Numbered from the stretch's first letter, positions 51,348 through 59,915 are shown. The stretch: 64,000 nucleotides of DNA from Streptomyces rubiginosohelvolus (GCF_014649875.1 NZ_BMTW01000001.1:1116001-1180000), one strand, 5' to 3'. The notes: generated by a model not told the origin, from the letters alone. Translations and numbers: made by a program.

Positions 51348-51761
51348 CTACGCCTCAGCGGCACCCCGAGCCTCCTGCAGCGCAAGAAGCTCCCCCAGGT
51401 CATTGGCGACCATGACCTGCGCCAACCGCCCCGCCACGGCCACCACCTCCGCCCACCCCTCGACGCGCAGCATCTCCGCGTCGAAACCACCCGGAGCCTG
51501 ATCCTCGGCGACGGTCAGCGCGCGGTCCAACTCCCGCAGAAGCGCGACCTCTTCCTCGCTGCGCAGACCGATCCCGAGATAGCGCTCCGGATGCTCGGCA
51601 TCGCAGAAGTCGTCGAAAAGCGTGTGGATGACGTACTCCAGGTCCTCGAACACCTCCGGATCCAGCCACACGTCCCGCTGCCAGGGCGGATTCGCCAACG
51701 CCAGCACCGCAGGCACCAGATGAATCCGGGCCCGCGCCATGATCACCCTGTCGTCGTCCAC
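51348..51761 (-). CDS. Hypothetical conserved protein
   Basis: A 137-residue soluble protein, acidic, with two helical blocks (VFEDLEYVIHTLFDDFCDAEH and EVALLRELDRALTVAEDQ). It contains IHLVPAVLALANPPWQRDVW near the N-terminus. I recognise no domain. The GTG at 51761 lies 7 bases after a TAGGGT -10 box on the minus strand, so the mRNA is probably leaderless and the ATG at 51737 need not be used. Confidence 0.75.
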   Translation of the reverse strand: MDDDRVIMARARIHLVPAVLALANPPWQRDVWLDPEVFEDLEYVIHTLFDDFCDAEHPERYLGIGLRSEEEVALLRELDRALTVAEDQAPGGFDAEMLRVEGWAEVVAVAGRLAQVMVANDLGELLALQEARGAAEA

Positions 51762-51768
51762 GGAACGG

Positions 51769-51774
51769 ACCCTA
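51769..51774 (-). promoter_or_regulatory. -10 box, leaderless start at 51761
   Basis: TAGGGT on the minus strand ends 7 bases before the GTG. Confidence 0.55.
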
Positions 51775-51855
51775 GCGAAGCGGGCAGGGCCAGAAGCGGC
51801 CGAGCCCACCGGCACCCGCCGTGCATGCCGCGATAAAGCAAGGCCCTCATCCAGG

Positions 51856-52071
51856 TCAGAGCGCTATCGGCCGATAGGCCAGTGCCCGGTCGACGATCTC
51901 TTCCGGAGTGGGGTCGGAGTCCGGGAGCGGCCAGTAGACGTAGTCGCTGATGTGCGGGCAGGCGAGGCCGCGTTCCAAGGCGTCGAGGATCTCGTCCGCC
52001 TCCGCCTCGCCGGTCTCGCCGGAGTCGTTCAGCAGGCGCCGCACCAGCAACAGCGCCTCGTCCCGGCTCAT
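51856..52071 (-). CDS. Colicin-E9-immunity-like peptide (orphan)
   Basis: A 71-residue protein similar to the colicin/pyocin immunity fold: helices MSRDEALLLVRRLLNDSG and EADEILDALERGLACPH, then DYVYWPLPDSDPTPEEIV and the C-terminal DRALAYRPIAL. In colicin systems such proteins bind the HNH nuclease domain of a cognate toxin. Streptomyces carry many copies. No nuclease toxin gene is adjacent, so this is an orphan. The ATG at 52071 is favoured; an in-frame upstream start is possible. Confidence 0.75.
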   Translation of the reverse strand: MSRDEALLLVRRLLNDSGETGEAEADEILDALERGLACPHISDYVYWPLPDSDPTPEEIVDRALAYRPIAL

Positions 52072-52127
52072 TTCGCCGTTCGTGCCCGCGCTCGCGTCGC
52101 CTCGCACGCCGTCCCCGCCCGACCCCC

Positions 52128-52877
52128 TCAGCACACGTGCCGGTCCCGCTCCGGGGAGTACAGGTGGCTGTCCCGGAACTGCTCCGCGCCCAGCGTGCGG
52201 CCCACCATGATGACCGCCGTCCGGATCACCCCCGCCGCCTTCACCTGTTCGGCGATGGAGTCCAGGGTGCCGCGCAGGATGATCTCGTCCGGGCGGGACG
52301 CCATCGCCACCACCGCCGTCGGGCAGTCCGCCCCGTAGTGCGGGAGCAGTTCGTCGACCACGCGGTCCACGTACCTCGCCGCCAGGTGCAGCACGATCAG
52401 CGCGCCGCTGCGGCCCAGCGTCGCCAGGTCCTCGCCCTCCGGCATCGCCGTGGCGCGCTGGGCGATACGGGTGAGGATCACCGTCTGGCCGACCGTCGGG
52501 ACCGTCAGCTCACGCTTCAGGGCGGCGGCCGCAGCAGCGAACGCAGGGACGCCGGGGACGACCTCGTACGGCACGCCCGCCTCGTCCAGGCGCTTCATCT
52601 GCTCGTTCACCGCGCTGAACACCGACGGGTCCCCCGAATGCAGCCGCGCCACGTCGTGGCCGTCCGCGTGGGCCCGGACCAGCTCGGCGGTGATCTGGTC
52701 GATGTCCAGGTTCGCCGTGTCGATCAGGCGGGCGCCCTCCGGGCACTCGGCCAGCAGTTCCACGGGGACCAGGCTGCCCGCGTACAGGCAGACCGGGCTG
52801 GCGGCGAGGATCCGGGCGCCGCGCACCGTGATCAGGTCGGCGGCGCCGGGGCCCGCGCCGATGAAGTACACGGTCAT
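52128..52877 (-). CDS. cobM: Precorrin-4 C11-methyltransferase
   Basis: A 249-residue tetrapyrrole methylase. It opens MTVYFIGAGPGAADLITVRG and has VCLYAGSLVP, ARLHSGDPSVFSAVNEQ, VPGVPAFAAAAAALKREL and LHLAARYVDRVVDELLPHYG, all characteristic of CobM/CbiF. It adds the C11 methyl group from S-adenosylmethionine in B12 synthesis. The start is ATG 52877 or the ATG 3 bases upstream at 52880, both after GGGAG. The cobL stop (TGA, 52879-52877) overlaps it, so the two are translationally coupled. Confidence 0.94.
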   Translation of the reverse strand: MTVYFIGAGPGAADLITVRGARILAASPVCLYAGSLVPVELLAECPEGARLIDTANLDIDQITAELVRAHADGHDVARLHSGDPSVFSAVNEQMKRLDEAGVPYEVVPGVPAFAAAAAALKRELTVPTVGQTVILTRIAQRATAMPEGEDLATLGRSGALIVLHLAARYVDRVVDELLPHYGADCPTAVVAMASRPDEIILRGTLDSIAEQVKAAGVIRTAVIMVGRTLGAEQFRDSHLYSPERDRHVC

Positions 52878-54145
52878 CATCTGTCTCCCATGTGCGAACT
52901 TACCTCTGAAGATGAGGGTTTGGTCACCGACCACTGCGTCACCGGCATCGCCTGCCGCCACCCCGTGAACCCGCCGACCGGGACGGCGTGCGCGACCGAC
53001 AGCCGCACCAGCTCGCCGCCGTACGCCTTGTACCGTTCGGCCAGCAGCGCCTCCGACTCCAGCGTCACCGTGTTCGCGACCAGCCGGCCCCCCGGCCGCA
53101 GCGCCTCCCAGCACGCGTCCAGCAGGCCCGGCGCGGTCAGCCCGCCGCCGATGAACACCGCGTCCGGAACGTCGAGTTCGGCCAGGGCCGAGGGCGCCGG
53201 GCCCGTGACGACCCGCAGGCCGGGGACGCCCAGGCGCTCCGCGTTACGGGTGATCCGCTCGGCCCGCAGCGGGTCCCGCTCCACGCTCACCGCCCGGCAG
53301 GAGCGGTGGGCCCGCAGCCACTCGATCGCGATCGAGCCCGATCCGCCGCCCACGTCCCAGAGCAACTCCCCCGGCGCGGGCGCCAGCGTGCCCAGCGTGG
53401 CGGCCCGGATGTGCCGCTTGGTGAGCTGGCCGTCGTGCTCGTACGCCTCGTCCGGCAGACCCGGCACCGTGCCGAGCCGCAGCGCCTCCGCCGACGCCCG
53501 GCACTCGATCGCGACGACGTTCAGCCGGTCCCCGGGCTCGTGCGCCCAGGCCTCCGCGACGCCCTCGACGTGCTCCTCGTCCTCGCCGCCCAGCTGCTCC
53601 AGCACCCGCACCCTGCTCGGACCGAACCCCCGGTCCGTCAGCAGCGCCGCGACCGTCGCCGGAGTGCTCGCGTCCGCGCTCAGGACGAGCAGCCGCCGCC
53701 CCTCGTACAGGGAGGCGGCCAGCCGCGCCGCCGGGCGGCCCACCAGCGTCACGACCTCCGTGTCCTCCAGCGGCCAGCCGAGGCGCGCGCAGGCGTACGA
53801 GACGGAGGACGGGTGGGGGAACACGCGCAGCCCTTCCGGCCCCAGCTCCTCCGCGAGCGCCCGCCCGATCCCGTAGAACATCGGGTCCCCGCTCGCCAGC
53901 ACCGCGATCCGCCTCTCCCCGTGCTCGGCGAGCAGCCGGGGGACGGCCGGCCGCAGCGGGGACGGCCAGGCCACCCGCACCCCGGCGCACTCCGGCGGCA
54001 GCAGATCCAGCTGACGCGCCCCTCCGATCAGCACCTCGGCCCCGCGCAGCGCCTCCCGTGCCGTGCCGGACAGCCCGGACCAGCCGTCCGCGCCGATGCC
54101 CACGACGGCGACGGGGTACGGACGCGGGGCGGGGAATGGGGGCAC
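52877..54145 (-). CDS. cobL: Precorrin-6Y C5,15-methyltransferase (decarboxylating), CbiE-CbiT fusion
   Basis: A 422-residue bifunctional enzyme. The N-terminal half is the CbiE methylase (VAVVGIGADGWSGLSGTARE, LASGDPMFYGIGRALAE, VFPHPSSVSYACARLGWPLE). The C-terminal half is CbiT, with the methyltransferase motif LLWDVGGGSGSIAIEW and the DAVFIGGGLT loop. It methylates C5 and C15 and decarboxylates the C12 side chain in cobalamin synthesis. The GTG at 54145 has GAGG about 9 bases upstream. It precedes cobM; the other cob genes lie outside this window. Confidence 0.93.
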   Translation of the reverse strand: MPPFPAPRPYPVAVVGIGADGWSGLSGTAREALRGAEVLIGGARQLDLLPPECAGVRVAWPSPLRPAVPRLLAEHGERRIAVLASGDPMFYGIGRALAEELGPEGLRVFPHPSSVSYACARLGWPLEDTEVVTLVGRPAARLAASLYEGRRLLVLSADASTPATVAALLTDRGFGPSRVRVLEQLGGEDEEHVEGVAEAWAHEPGDRLNVVAIECRASAEALRLGTVPGLPDEAYEHDGQLTKRHIRAATLGTLAPAPGELLWDVGGGSGSIAIEWLRAHRSCRAVSVERDPLRAERITRNAERLGVPGLRVVTGPAPSALAELDVPDAVFIGGGLTAPGLLDACWEALRPGGRLVANTVTLESEALLAERYKAYGGELVRLSVAHAVPVGGFTGWRQAMPVTQWSVTKPSSSEVSSHMGDR

Positions 54146-54217
54146 GGGCCGGGACCTCGTCGTTCGGGTTTCAGGAGGGTGGAAAGCGGGCGCGACAAGC
54201 GGCAACGAAGCGCAGCC

Positions 54218-54235
54218 GAACTTTACTGAACGCCC
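54218..54235 (-). promoter_or_regulatory. Candidate cobL promoter; no B12 riboswitch seen
   Basis: On the minus strand TAAAGT occurs in the stretch CAGTAAAGTTCGG and could be the -10. The ~75-base leader to the GTG at 54145 shows no B12-box sequence, so cobalamin-riboswitch control is unlikely at this promoter. Confidence 0.4.
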
Positions 54236-54251
54236 CGTTCCGCCCGCCCCG

Positions 54252-54297
54252 CCGGGGGAACGCCACCCCACCGGGGAACGCCACCCCGCCGGGTGAA
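54252..54297. repeat. 18-bp imperfect tandem repeat
   Basis: CCGGGGAACGCCACCCC appears twice head to tail (the first copy has one extra G), followed by a partial third copy. It lies between the divergent cobL and DGPF genes. Confidence 0.75.
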
Positions 54298-54406
54298 TCC
54301 GAAAAAACTTCGCGCGTGGTGTCGAGAAGCCCCCATCGGCCCCGACGTCCCCTGTGCAAGAGGAAGAAACCGCACCACGAGCGAAGCCACCACGGAGGCG
54401 ACAGTC

Positions 54407-54817
54407 ATGAAGTATCTGGTGATGGTCCAGGGCAGCCAGGCCGACTACGACGCGCAGAGCGGCAAGGGAAGCGCCGACAGCCCGGCCTGGGACGAGAAGG
54501 CCGTGCAGGCCATGTACGCCCACATGGGCAGCATCAACGACGATCTTTCCGAGTCCGGCGAGCTGGTCACCGGCTACGGGCTGCGCGAGCCCGCGTCGGG
54601 CCGGGCCGTCAGCGTCGACGCCGAGGGCCGCCCGGTCGTCTCGGACGGGCCGTACAGCGAGACCAAGGAACTGCTCGCCGGGTTCTGGGTCCTGGACTGC
54701 GAGAGCCTGGAAAGGGTGACCGAGATCGCCGCCCGCGTGGCACGCTGTCCGCAGCCGGCCGGGGCGCCCGAGTACCCGGTCCTCATCCGGCCCGTCGACG
54801 GCGGGCTCGACGACTGA
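54407..54817 (+). CDS. YCII/DGPF-domain protein
   Basis: A 136-residue protein with the DGPF signature DGPYSETKELLAGFWVL near residue 85 and the YCII fold (MKYLVMVQGSQ, then AVQAMYAHMGSINDDLSESG). It lies 18 bp before an ECF42-type sigma factor gene; such pairs are a known ECF42 context, in which the DGPF genes belong to the regulon. GGAGG is 9 bases before the ATG at 54407. The biochemical role is unknown. Confidence 0.92.
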   Translation: MKYLVMVQGSQADYDAQSGKGSADSPAWDEKAVQAMYAHMGSINDDLSESGELVTGYGLREPASGRAVSVDAEGRPVVSDGPYSETKELLAGFWVLDCESLERVTEIAARVARCPQPAGAPEYPVLIRPVDGGLDD

Positions 54818-54835
54818 CCGAGCCGAAAGGTCCAG

Positions 54836-56131
54836 GTGGGCCGAGCGACCGACGACATCGAGGACCTGCTGCGCCGCCACGCGCCGCAGGTCCTCGGCGC
54901 ACTCGTACGCCGGTACGGGCACTTCGACCCGGCCGAGGACTCCGTCCAGGAGGCCCTGATCACGGCCGCCGAGCAGTGGCCCCGGGACGGGATCCCCGAC
55001 AACCCGCGCGGCTGGCTCATCCGGGTCGCGTCCCGCCGTCTCACCGACCGGCTGCGCAGCGACGAGGCCCGCCGCCGGCGCGAGGAGACGGCGGCGGCCC
55101 TCACCCCGGCGGACGCGTTCGTCGCACCGCCGCCCGGGGAAGGCCCCGCTGGGGCAGGGCCCTCCGGCCTGGGCCGTGCCCCCTCCGAGGACGACACGCT
55201 CACCCTGCTCTTCCTCTGCTGCCACCCCGTGCTCTCCCCCGCCGCCCAGATCGCGCTGACCCTCCGCGCGGTCGGCGGCCTCACCACGGCGGAGATCGCC
55301 CGCGCCCATCTGGTGCCGGAGGCGACGATGGCGCAGCGGATCAGCCGGGCCAAGCGGGCGGTGCGCGGTACGCAGTTCCGGCAGCCGGACGCCCGGGACC
55401 GCGACCAGCGGCTCGCCGCCGTGCTCCAGGTCCTCTACCTGATCTTCAACGAGGGCTACACCGCCACCGCGGGCCCCGACCTCCACCGCACGGACCTGGC
55501 CCGCGAGGCGATCCGCCTGACCCGCGCCGTCCGCCGGCTCCTCCCCCACGAGGGGCGGGTCACAGGGCTGCTGGCGCTGATGGTCCTCACCGAGGCGCGC
55601 ACCCCGGCGCGTACCGGCCCGGACGGCGAGCTGGTCCCCCTCGACGAACAGGACCGGGCCCTCTGGGACCGTACGGCCGTCGCCGAAGGCATCGCCCTGG
55701 CCGAGGAGGCGCTCGCCCAGGGACCGGCCGGGGACTACCAGCTCCAGGCCGCGATCGCCGCCCTGCACGACGAGGCGGAGCGCGCCGAGGACACCGACTG
55801 GCCGCAGATCCTCGCCCTGTACGACCTCCTCGTGCGGCGCTCCCCAGACCCCGCGGCCGCGCTGGGCCGGGCGGTCGCCGTGGCCATGGTGGAGGGGCCC
55901 CGGGCGGGGCTGGCTGAGGTCGACGCGCTGGCGGAGACGGCCGGTACGTCGGGCACGGCCGGGCAGCGGAACCACCGCCTCGACGCCGTACGCGCCCATC
56001 TCCTCGAACGGGCCGGGGACATGACCGCCGCCCGTACCGCATACCGCGCTGCCGCCGACGCCACCCTCAGCGAGCCCGAAGCCAGCTACCTGCGCCGGCG
56101 CGCGGACCGGCTGGACCGGCCGGACGGATAG
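54836..56131 (+). CDS. ECF42-type RNA polymerase sigma factor with C-terminal extension
   Basis: A 431-residue sigma factor. Residues ~1-75 are sigma2 (DIEDLLRRHAPQVLGALVRRYG, DSVQEALITAAEQWP, NPRGWLIRVASRRL) and ~115-180 sigma4 (LTTAEIARAHLVPEATMAQRISRAKRAVR). The C-terminal ~230 residues are helical and TPR-like (LIFNEGYTATAG, LARAIRLTRAVRR-type helices), the hallmark of ECF42. No anti-sigma factor is encoded beside it; in ECF42 the C-terminal extension is reported to control activity. The GTG at 54836 is preceded by AAAGG. The gene follows the DGPF gene. Confidence 0.92.
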   Translation: MGRATDDIEDLLRRHAPQVLGALVRRYGHFDPAEDSVQEALITAAEQWPRDGIPDNPRGWLIRVASRRLTDRLRSDEARRRREETAAALTPADAFVAPPPGEGPAGAGPSGLGRAPSEDDTLTLLFLCCHPVLSPAAQIALTLRAVGGLTTAEIARAHLVPEATMAQRISRAKRAVRGTQFRQPDARDRDQRLAAVLQVLYLIFNEGYTATAGPDLHRTDLAREAIRLTRAVRRLLPHEGRVTGLLALMVLTEARTPARTGPDGELVPLDEQDRALWDRTAVAEGIALAEEALAQGPAGDYQLQAAIAALHDEAERAEDTDWPQILALYDLLVRRSPDPAAALGRAVAVAMVEGPRAGLAEVDALAETAGTSGTAGQRNHRLDAVRAHLLERAGDMTAARTAYRAAADATLSEPEASYLRRRADRLDRPDG

Positions 56132-56217
56132 GGGGTTACTCCCTTCGGCCGACAGGGAAGAGACCATCGGCGCAGCCCCGCTCGCCGCCGCCCGCCGCGC
56201 TCGCGATGATCGGCCAC

Positions 56218-56853
56218 ATGACCACGAGCGACAGCGGCAAGGACGTCACCCTGCACATCGCCCAGAACCCGGAGGCGGACGAGCTCCTGGGCCGTAGCCC
56301 GCTGGCCGCCCTGGTCGGCATGCTGCTGGACCAACAGGTGCCGATGGAGTGGGCGTTCACGGGCCCGTACACCCTGGCGGAACGCATGGGCTCCGACGAC
56401 CTGGACGCGGGACGGATCGCCGCCTACGACCCGGACGCCTTCACCGAGCTGTTCACCGCCAAACCGGCCCTGCACCGCTACCCCGGCTCGATGGCGAAGC
56501 GGGTGCAGCAGCTGTGTCAGTACCTGGTCGCGGAGTACGGCGGCGACGCGAGCGCGGTGTGGCGGGACGCCGCGACCGGCGCCGACCTGCTGGACCGCCT
56601 CAAGGCCCTGCCCGGCTTCGGCACGCAGAAGGCCCAGATCTTCCTGGCGCTCCTCGGCAAGCAGTTGGGCGTACGTCCACCGGGGTGGCGGGGGGCGGCG
56701 GGCCCGTACGGGGAGGCCGGTTCGCACCGGTCGGTCGCCGACATCACGGGCCCGGAGTCGCTGGTCGAGGTGCGTGCGTACAAACAGGAGGCCAAGGCGG
56801 CGGCCAAGAAGGCGAAGGCGGCGAAGAAGCCCGGGACGCCACGGAAGAAGTAG
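56218..56853 (+). CDS. HhH-GPD-type DNA repair protein
   Basis: A 211-residue base-excision-repair-like protein. The helix-hairpin-helix is LKALPGFGTQKAQIFLALLG (near residue 130), preceded by the helix SMAKRVQQLCQYLVAEYGG. The catalytic Asp of the family may be the one in RSVADITG. There are no Cys ligands for an FeS cluster. The C-terminal ~25 residues are Lys/Ala-rich (KAAAKKAKAAKKPG). I chose the ATG at 56218; an in-frame ATG 12 bases upstream is also possible. The substrate is unknown. Confidence 0.82.
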   Translation: MTTSDSGKDVTLHIAQNPEADELLGRSPLAALVGMLLDQQVPMEWAFTGPYTLAERMGSDDLDAGRIAAYDPDAFTELFTAKPALHRYPGSMAKRVQQLCQYLVAEYGGDASAVWRDAATGADLLDRLKALPGFGTQKAQIFLALLGKQLGVRPPGWRGAAGPYGEAGSHRSVADITGPESLVEVRAYKQEAKAAAKKAKAAKKPGTPRKK

Positions 56854-57095
56854 GACGTCGCGGCGAAGGAACACGGGAGCAGACCCCCGGGGGGCGCGAA
56901 AGTGACATGACCATGCACCGGAACCGGCCGACACCCCCACCCCACCGATCAGAATCAGCCACACCGGTTCCCAGGCGTCACCTCACTCGCTAGCTTTCGC
57001 AGCACATTCGTTCAGCCGTTCAGCCGTTTCCGTCACCGAGCCGTTCGAGGTACCAGCGGCTCGGGGCACCAGCCGTTCAGACCGGAAGGACTCCT

Positions 57096-58652
57096 GTGCA
57101 CGCAACACGTCGCAGAGCCATGGCTGTCGTGGCCGCCACCGCCCTGGCCACACCGCTCCTCCTGGCCGCGTCCCCGCACCCCGGACGCCCCGCCTCGCAC
57201 GACCCGGGGAAGGAAGCGGCCAAGCTGTCGCGGGAGTTGGTGAGGAGCGCGTCCGCACGCGACGCCTACAAGCACCTCCAGCAGTTCCAGGCGATAGCCG
57301 ACTCCACCGAGGGTCACCGCGCCGCCGGCTCGCTGGGTCACGACGCCTCGGCCGCGTACGTCTACCGGCAGCTCCAGCGCGCCGGGTACAAGGTCTCGTA
57401 CGAGAGCTTCCGCTTCACCTACACCGAGACGCTGGCCGAAAAGCTCGCCGTGGTGTCGCCGACGCCCCGCGACGTGACGATCAAGGCCATGACGTACACG
57501 CCGTCGACGAAGGAAGGCGGCCTGACGGCCCAGCTCGTCGCCGTACCCGTCGACGACACGACCGGCTGCGAGGCGACCGACTACGCCGCCGCGGACTTCA
57601 CCGGCAAGATCGCGCTGATCAAGCGCGGTGGCTGCTCCTTCGCCGAGAAGCAGGCGGCCGCGGCCACGGCAGGTGCGGCCGGAGCGGCCATCTACAACAA
57701 CGTCGAGGGCGCGCTGTCCGGCACGCTCGGCGAGGTCGCCGCCGGGAAGATCCCCACCGGCGGGCTCACCCAGGAGGAGGGCGAGAAGCTCGTCGCCGAC
57801 CTCGCGGCCGGCGAGGTCACGGTCTCCTTCGAGATCCGCGAGCTCCAGCAGGACCGCCCCACCCGCAACGTCATCGCCGAGACGCCCGGCGGCAGCGCGG
57901 CGAAGACCGTGATGCTCGGCGCCCACCTCGACTCGGTGACCGAGGGCCCCGGCATCAACGACAACGGCTCCGGCTCCGCCGGTCTGCTCGACGTCGCCCT
58001 GAAGCTGGCGAAGTCGAAGAGCAAGCCGGCCAACAAGGTCCGGTTCGCCTGGTGGTCGGCCGAGGAGAACGGCCTGATCGGCTCGGAGAAGTACGTCGCG
58101 GCGCTCACCGAGAAGCAGCGCGAGCAGATCAAGCTCTACCTGAACTTCGACATGATCGCCTCGCCGAACGGCGTCCAGTTCGTCTTCGACGGCGACAACT
58201 CCGACCAGGTCGGCGAGGGCCCCGGCCCGGAGGGCTCGGCCCAACTGGAGCGGGACATCAACGAGTTCCTCGACGGCAAGGGCCAGCCGCACGAGGGCAC
58301 GGACTTCACCGGGCGCTCGGACTACGGCCCGTTCATCGAGGTCGGCATCCCGTCCGGCGGTACGGACACCGGGGCGGAGGGCATCAAGACGGCGGCCCAG
58401 GCCGAGGTGTTCGGCGGCGAGGCGGGCATCGCGTACGACCCCTGCTACCACGCGGCCTGCGACGACCTGGACAACATCGACATGGGTCACTTCGACACCA
58501 ACATCGACGTGATCGCCAACGCCGTCGGGACGTACGCGCACGACCTGCGCTCGCTGACCCGCCCGGTCGATCCCGACACCGGCACCGGGACGCCCGGCAG
58601 CGGAGGCAGCGGAGGCGGCCTGCGCGAGGGCCACGGCCGCGTGACGGAGTAA
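57096..58652 (+). CDS. Secreted M28-family aminopeptidase with PA domain
   Basis: A 518-residue zinc exopeptidase. An N-terminal signal (RRRAMAVVAATALATPLLLAA) is followed by a propeptide, a protease-associated domain (residues ~135-245, KIALIKRGGCSFAEKQAAAA) and the peptidase. Zinc ligands are the His of GAHLDS, the Asp of GINDNGSG, the Glu-Glu of SAEENGL, the Asp of NFDMIAS, and the His of YHAACDD. A Gly/Ser/Thr-rich tail ends the protein. This is the S. griseus aminopeptidase type. The GTG at 57096 has GGAAGGAC upstream. Confidence 0.93.
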   Translation: MHATRRRAMAVVAATALATPLLLAASPHPGRPASHDPGKEAAKLSRELVRSASARDAYKHLQQFQAIADSTEGHRAAGSLGHDASAAYVYRQLQRAGYKVSYESFRFTYTETLAEKLAVVSPTPRDVTIKAMTYTPSTKEGGLTAQLVAVPVDDTTGCEATDYAAADFTGKIALIKRGGCSFAEKQAAAATAGAAGAAIYNNVEGALSGTLGEVAAGKIPTGGLTQEEGEKLVADLAAGEVTVSFEIRELQQDRPTRNVIAETPGGSAAKTVMLGAHLDSVTEGPGINDNGSGSAGLLDVALKLAKSKSKPANKVRFAWWSAEENGLIGSEKYVAALTEKQREQIKLYLNFDMIASPNGVQFVFDGDNSDQVGEGPGPEGSAQLERDINEFLDGKGQPHEGTDFTGRSDYGPFIEVGIPSGGTDTGAEGIKTAAQAEVFGGEAGIAYDPCYHAACDDLDNIDMGHFDTNIDVIANAVGTYAHDLRSLTRPVDPDTGTGTPGSGGSGGGLREGHGRVTE

Positions 58653-58659
58653 CGACGGC

Positions 58660-58709
58660 CTTACGGGCTCCGGCACCCGGCACCCGCCACCCGGACCGGA
58701 GCCCGTAAG
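58660..58709 (+). terminator. 14-bp hairpin terminator after the aminopeptidase gene
   Basis: CTTACGGGCTCCGG pairs perfectly with CCGGAGCCCGTAAG around a 22-base loop. Confidence 0.75.
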
Positions 58710-58819
58710 CACCGCAGGAAGGTCACCTGCCCCGGTATCCCGCCCTATCCAGCGCTATACGCCCTTTGCACCGGCATAGCGGTGAGCTTCCGTGGCTGCG
58801 CCCGGTGGCTCTTGACCGG

Positions 58820-58825
58820 TAGGCT
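58820..58825 (+). promoter_or_regulatory. -10 box, leaderless start at 58832
   Basis: TAGGCT ends 6 bases before the GTG. Confidence 0.5.
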
Positions 58826-58831
58826 TTCCGT

Positions 58832-59128
58832 GTGATCTTCAAGCGCATCGGAAATGGGAAGCCGTACCCCGACCACGGCCGGGAATCCACCCGCCAGTGG
58901 GCGGATGTCGCGCCGCGTCCGGTTCGCCTGGACCAGCTCGTGACCACCAAGGGCCAGCTGGACCTGGAGACCCTCCTCGCCGAGGACTCCACGTTCTACG
59001 GGGACCTGTTCGCGCACGTCGTGAAGTGGCAGGGCGACCTCTACCTGGAGGACGGACTGCACCGGGCGGTCCGCGCCGCGCTGCAGCAGCGCCAGGTCCT
59101 GCACGCGCGCGTCCTCGACCTGGGCTGA
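58832..59128 (+). CDS. VapB/ParB-like small protein (orphan)
   Basis: A 98-residue protein. The N-terminus (IFKRIGNGKPYPDHGRES) is typical of a Streptomyces family that I recall annotated as VapB-like antitoxin. The C-terminal half is ParB/Srx-like: LYLEDGLHRAVRAALQQRQV matches the DGxHR region. It has no toxin gene beside it, so it is either an orphan antitoxin or not part of a toxin system. The GTG at 58832 follows a TAGGCT box by 6 bases, giving a leaderless start. Confidence 0.75.
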   Translation: MIFKRIGNGKPYPDHGRESTRQWADVAPRPVRLDQLVTTKGQLDLETLLAEDSTFYGDLFAHVVKWQGDLYLEDGLHRAVRAALQQRQVLHARVLDLG

Positions 59129-59276
59129 CACCGCCCCACGTGCACCCACACACCCCACTGGGGTTTACGCATCTCGAGGCGTCCCCCCGAGACCCTGATT
59201 CGGGCTTTCGGGTGCTTTCCCGCTCATCCGGGTGCCATACGTTGATCATTTAGTACGCATCATCACCGGGTCGCAT

Positions 59277-59282
59277 TACGCT
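59277..59282 (+). promoter_or_regulatory. -10 box, leaderless start at 59289
   Basis: TACGCT ends 6 bases before the ATG. Confidence 0.45.
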
Positions 59283-59288
59283 GCCTCC

Positions 59289-59915
59289 ATGAGCATGCTC
59301 ACTCCCCCCGGCATGGGCGGAAAGTACCGCATCACGGGCGACACCTACCCCCGTATGCGCCGCCCCCGGCACCGCCGCAGGCTGGTCCTCGCGGGCATCG
59401 GAGCCGTCGTCGTCCTCGGTCTCGTCGGCTGGGGCAGTCTGCAGCTCATCGACGTGTTCACCGGCGGCGACAAGACCGCGAACGCGGCCGACCGCAAGCG
59501 GGACTGCCCCACCGCGAAGCCGTCCGTGGCCCCCGCCAAGGCGCTGCCGAAGCCGGCCGCGATCAAGGTGAACGTCTACAACGCGACGACGCGCACCGGG
59601 CTGGCCAAGGCGGCCGCCGAGGAGCTCAAGAAGCGCGGCTTCGCCATCGGCGACGTGGGCAACGCGCCGAAGGAGTACGACAAGAAGGTGCCGGGTACGG
59701 GCGTGCTGCTCGGGGCCCCGGCCGCGACGAACGGCAGCTTCACGGTGCTCGGCACCCAGCTGGCGGGCACGGTGCAGAAGACGGACACCCGGAAGACGGG
59801 CGAGGTCGACCTGATCCTCGGGGCGAAGTTCAAGGCGTTCAGCACGCCGAAGGAGGCCACGGCGGCGATGACGGCCCTGACGAAGCCGGCCCCGTCCCCG
59901 TCCCCCTCCTGCTGA
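59289..59915 (+). CDS. LytR C-terminal-domain membrane protein
   Basis: A 208-residue protein. A short cytoplasmic basic tail (RMRRPRHRRRL) is followed by one membrane helix (VLAGIGAVVVLGLVGWGSL) and an extracytoplasmic LytR_C domain (residues ~98-195, KVNVYNATTRTGLAKAAAEEL, then VLLGAPAATNG). LytR_C proteins are linked to cell-wall assembly but lack catalytic LCP motifs. The ATG at 59289 follows a TACGCT box 6 bases upstream and lacks a ribosome site. Confidence 0.9.
   Translation: MSMLTPPGMGGKYRITGDTYPRMRRPRHRRRLVLAGIGAVVVLGLVGWGSLQLIDVFTGGDKTANAADRKRDCPTAKPSVAPAKALPKPAAIKVNVYNATTRTGLAKAAAEELKKRGFAIGDVGNAPKEYDKKVPGTGVLLGAPAATNGSFTVLGTQLAGTVQKTDTRKTGEVDLILGAKFKAFSTPKEATAAMTALTKPAPSPSPSC

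Noticed and set aside
54146..54406. Cobalamin riboswitch upstream of cobL
   Set aside because: I looked for the B12 box and its neighbouring stems in the leader and found none. Only a short leader and tandem repeats are present.
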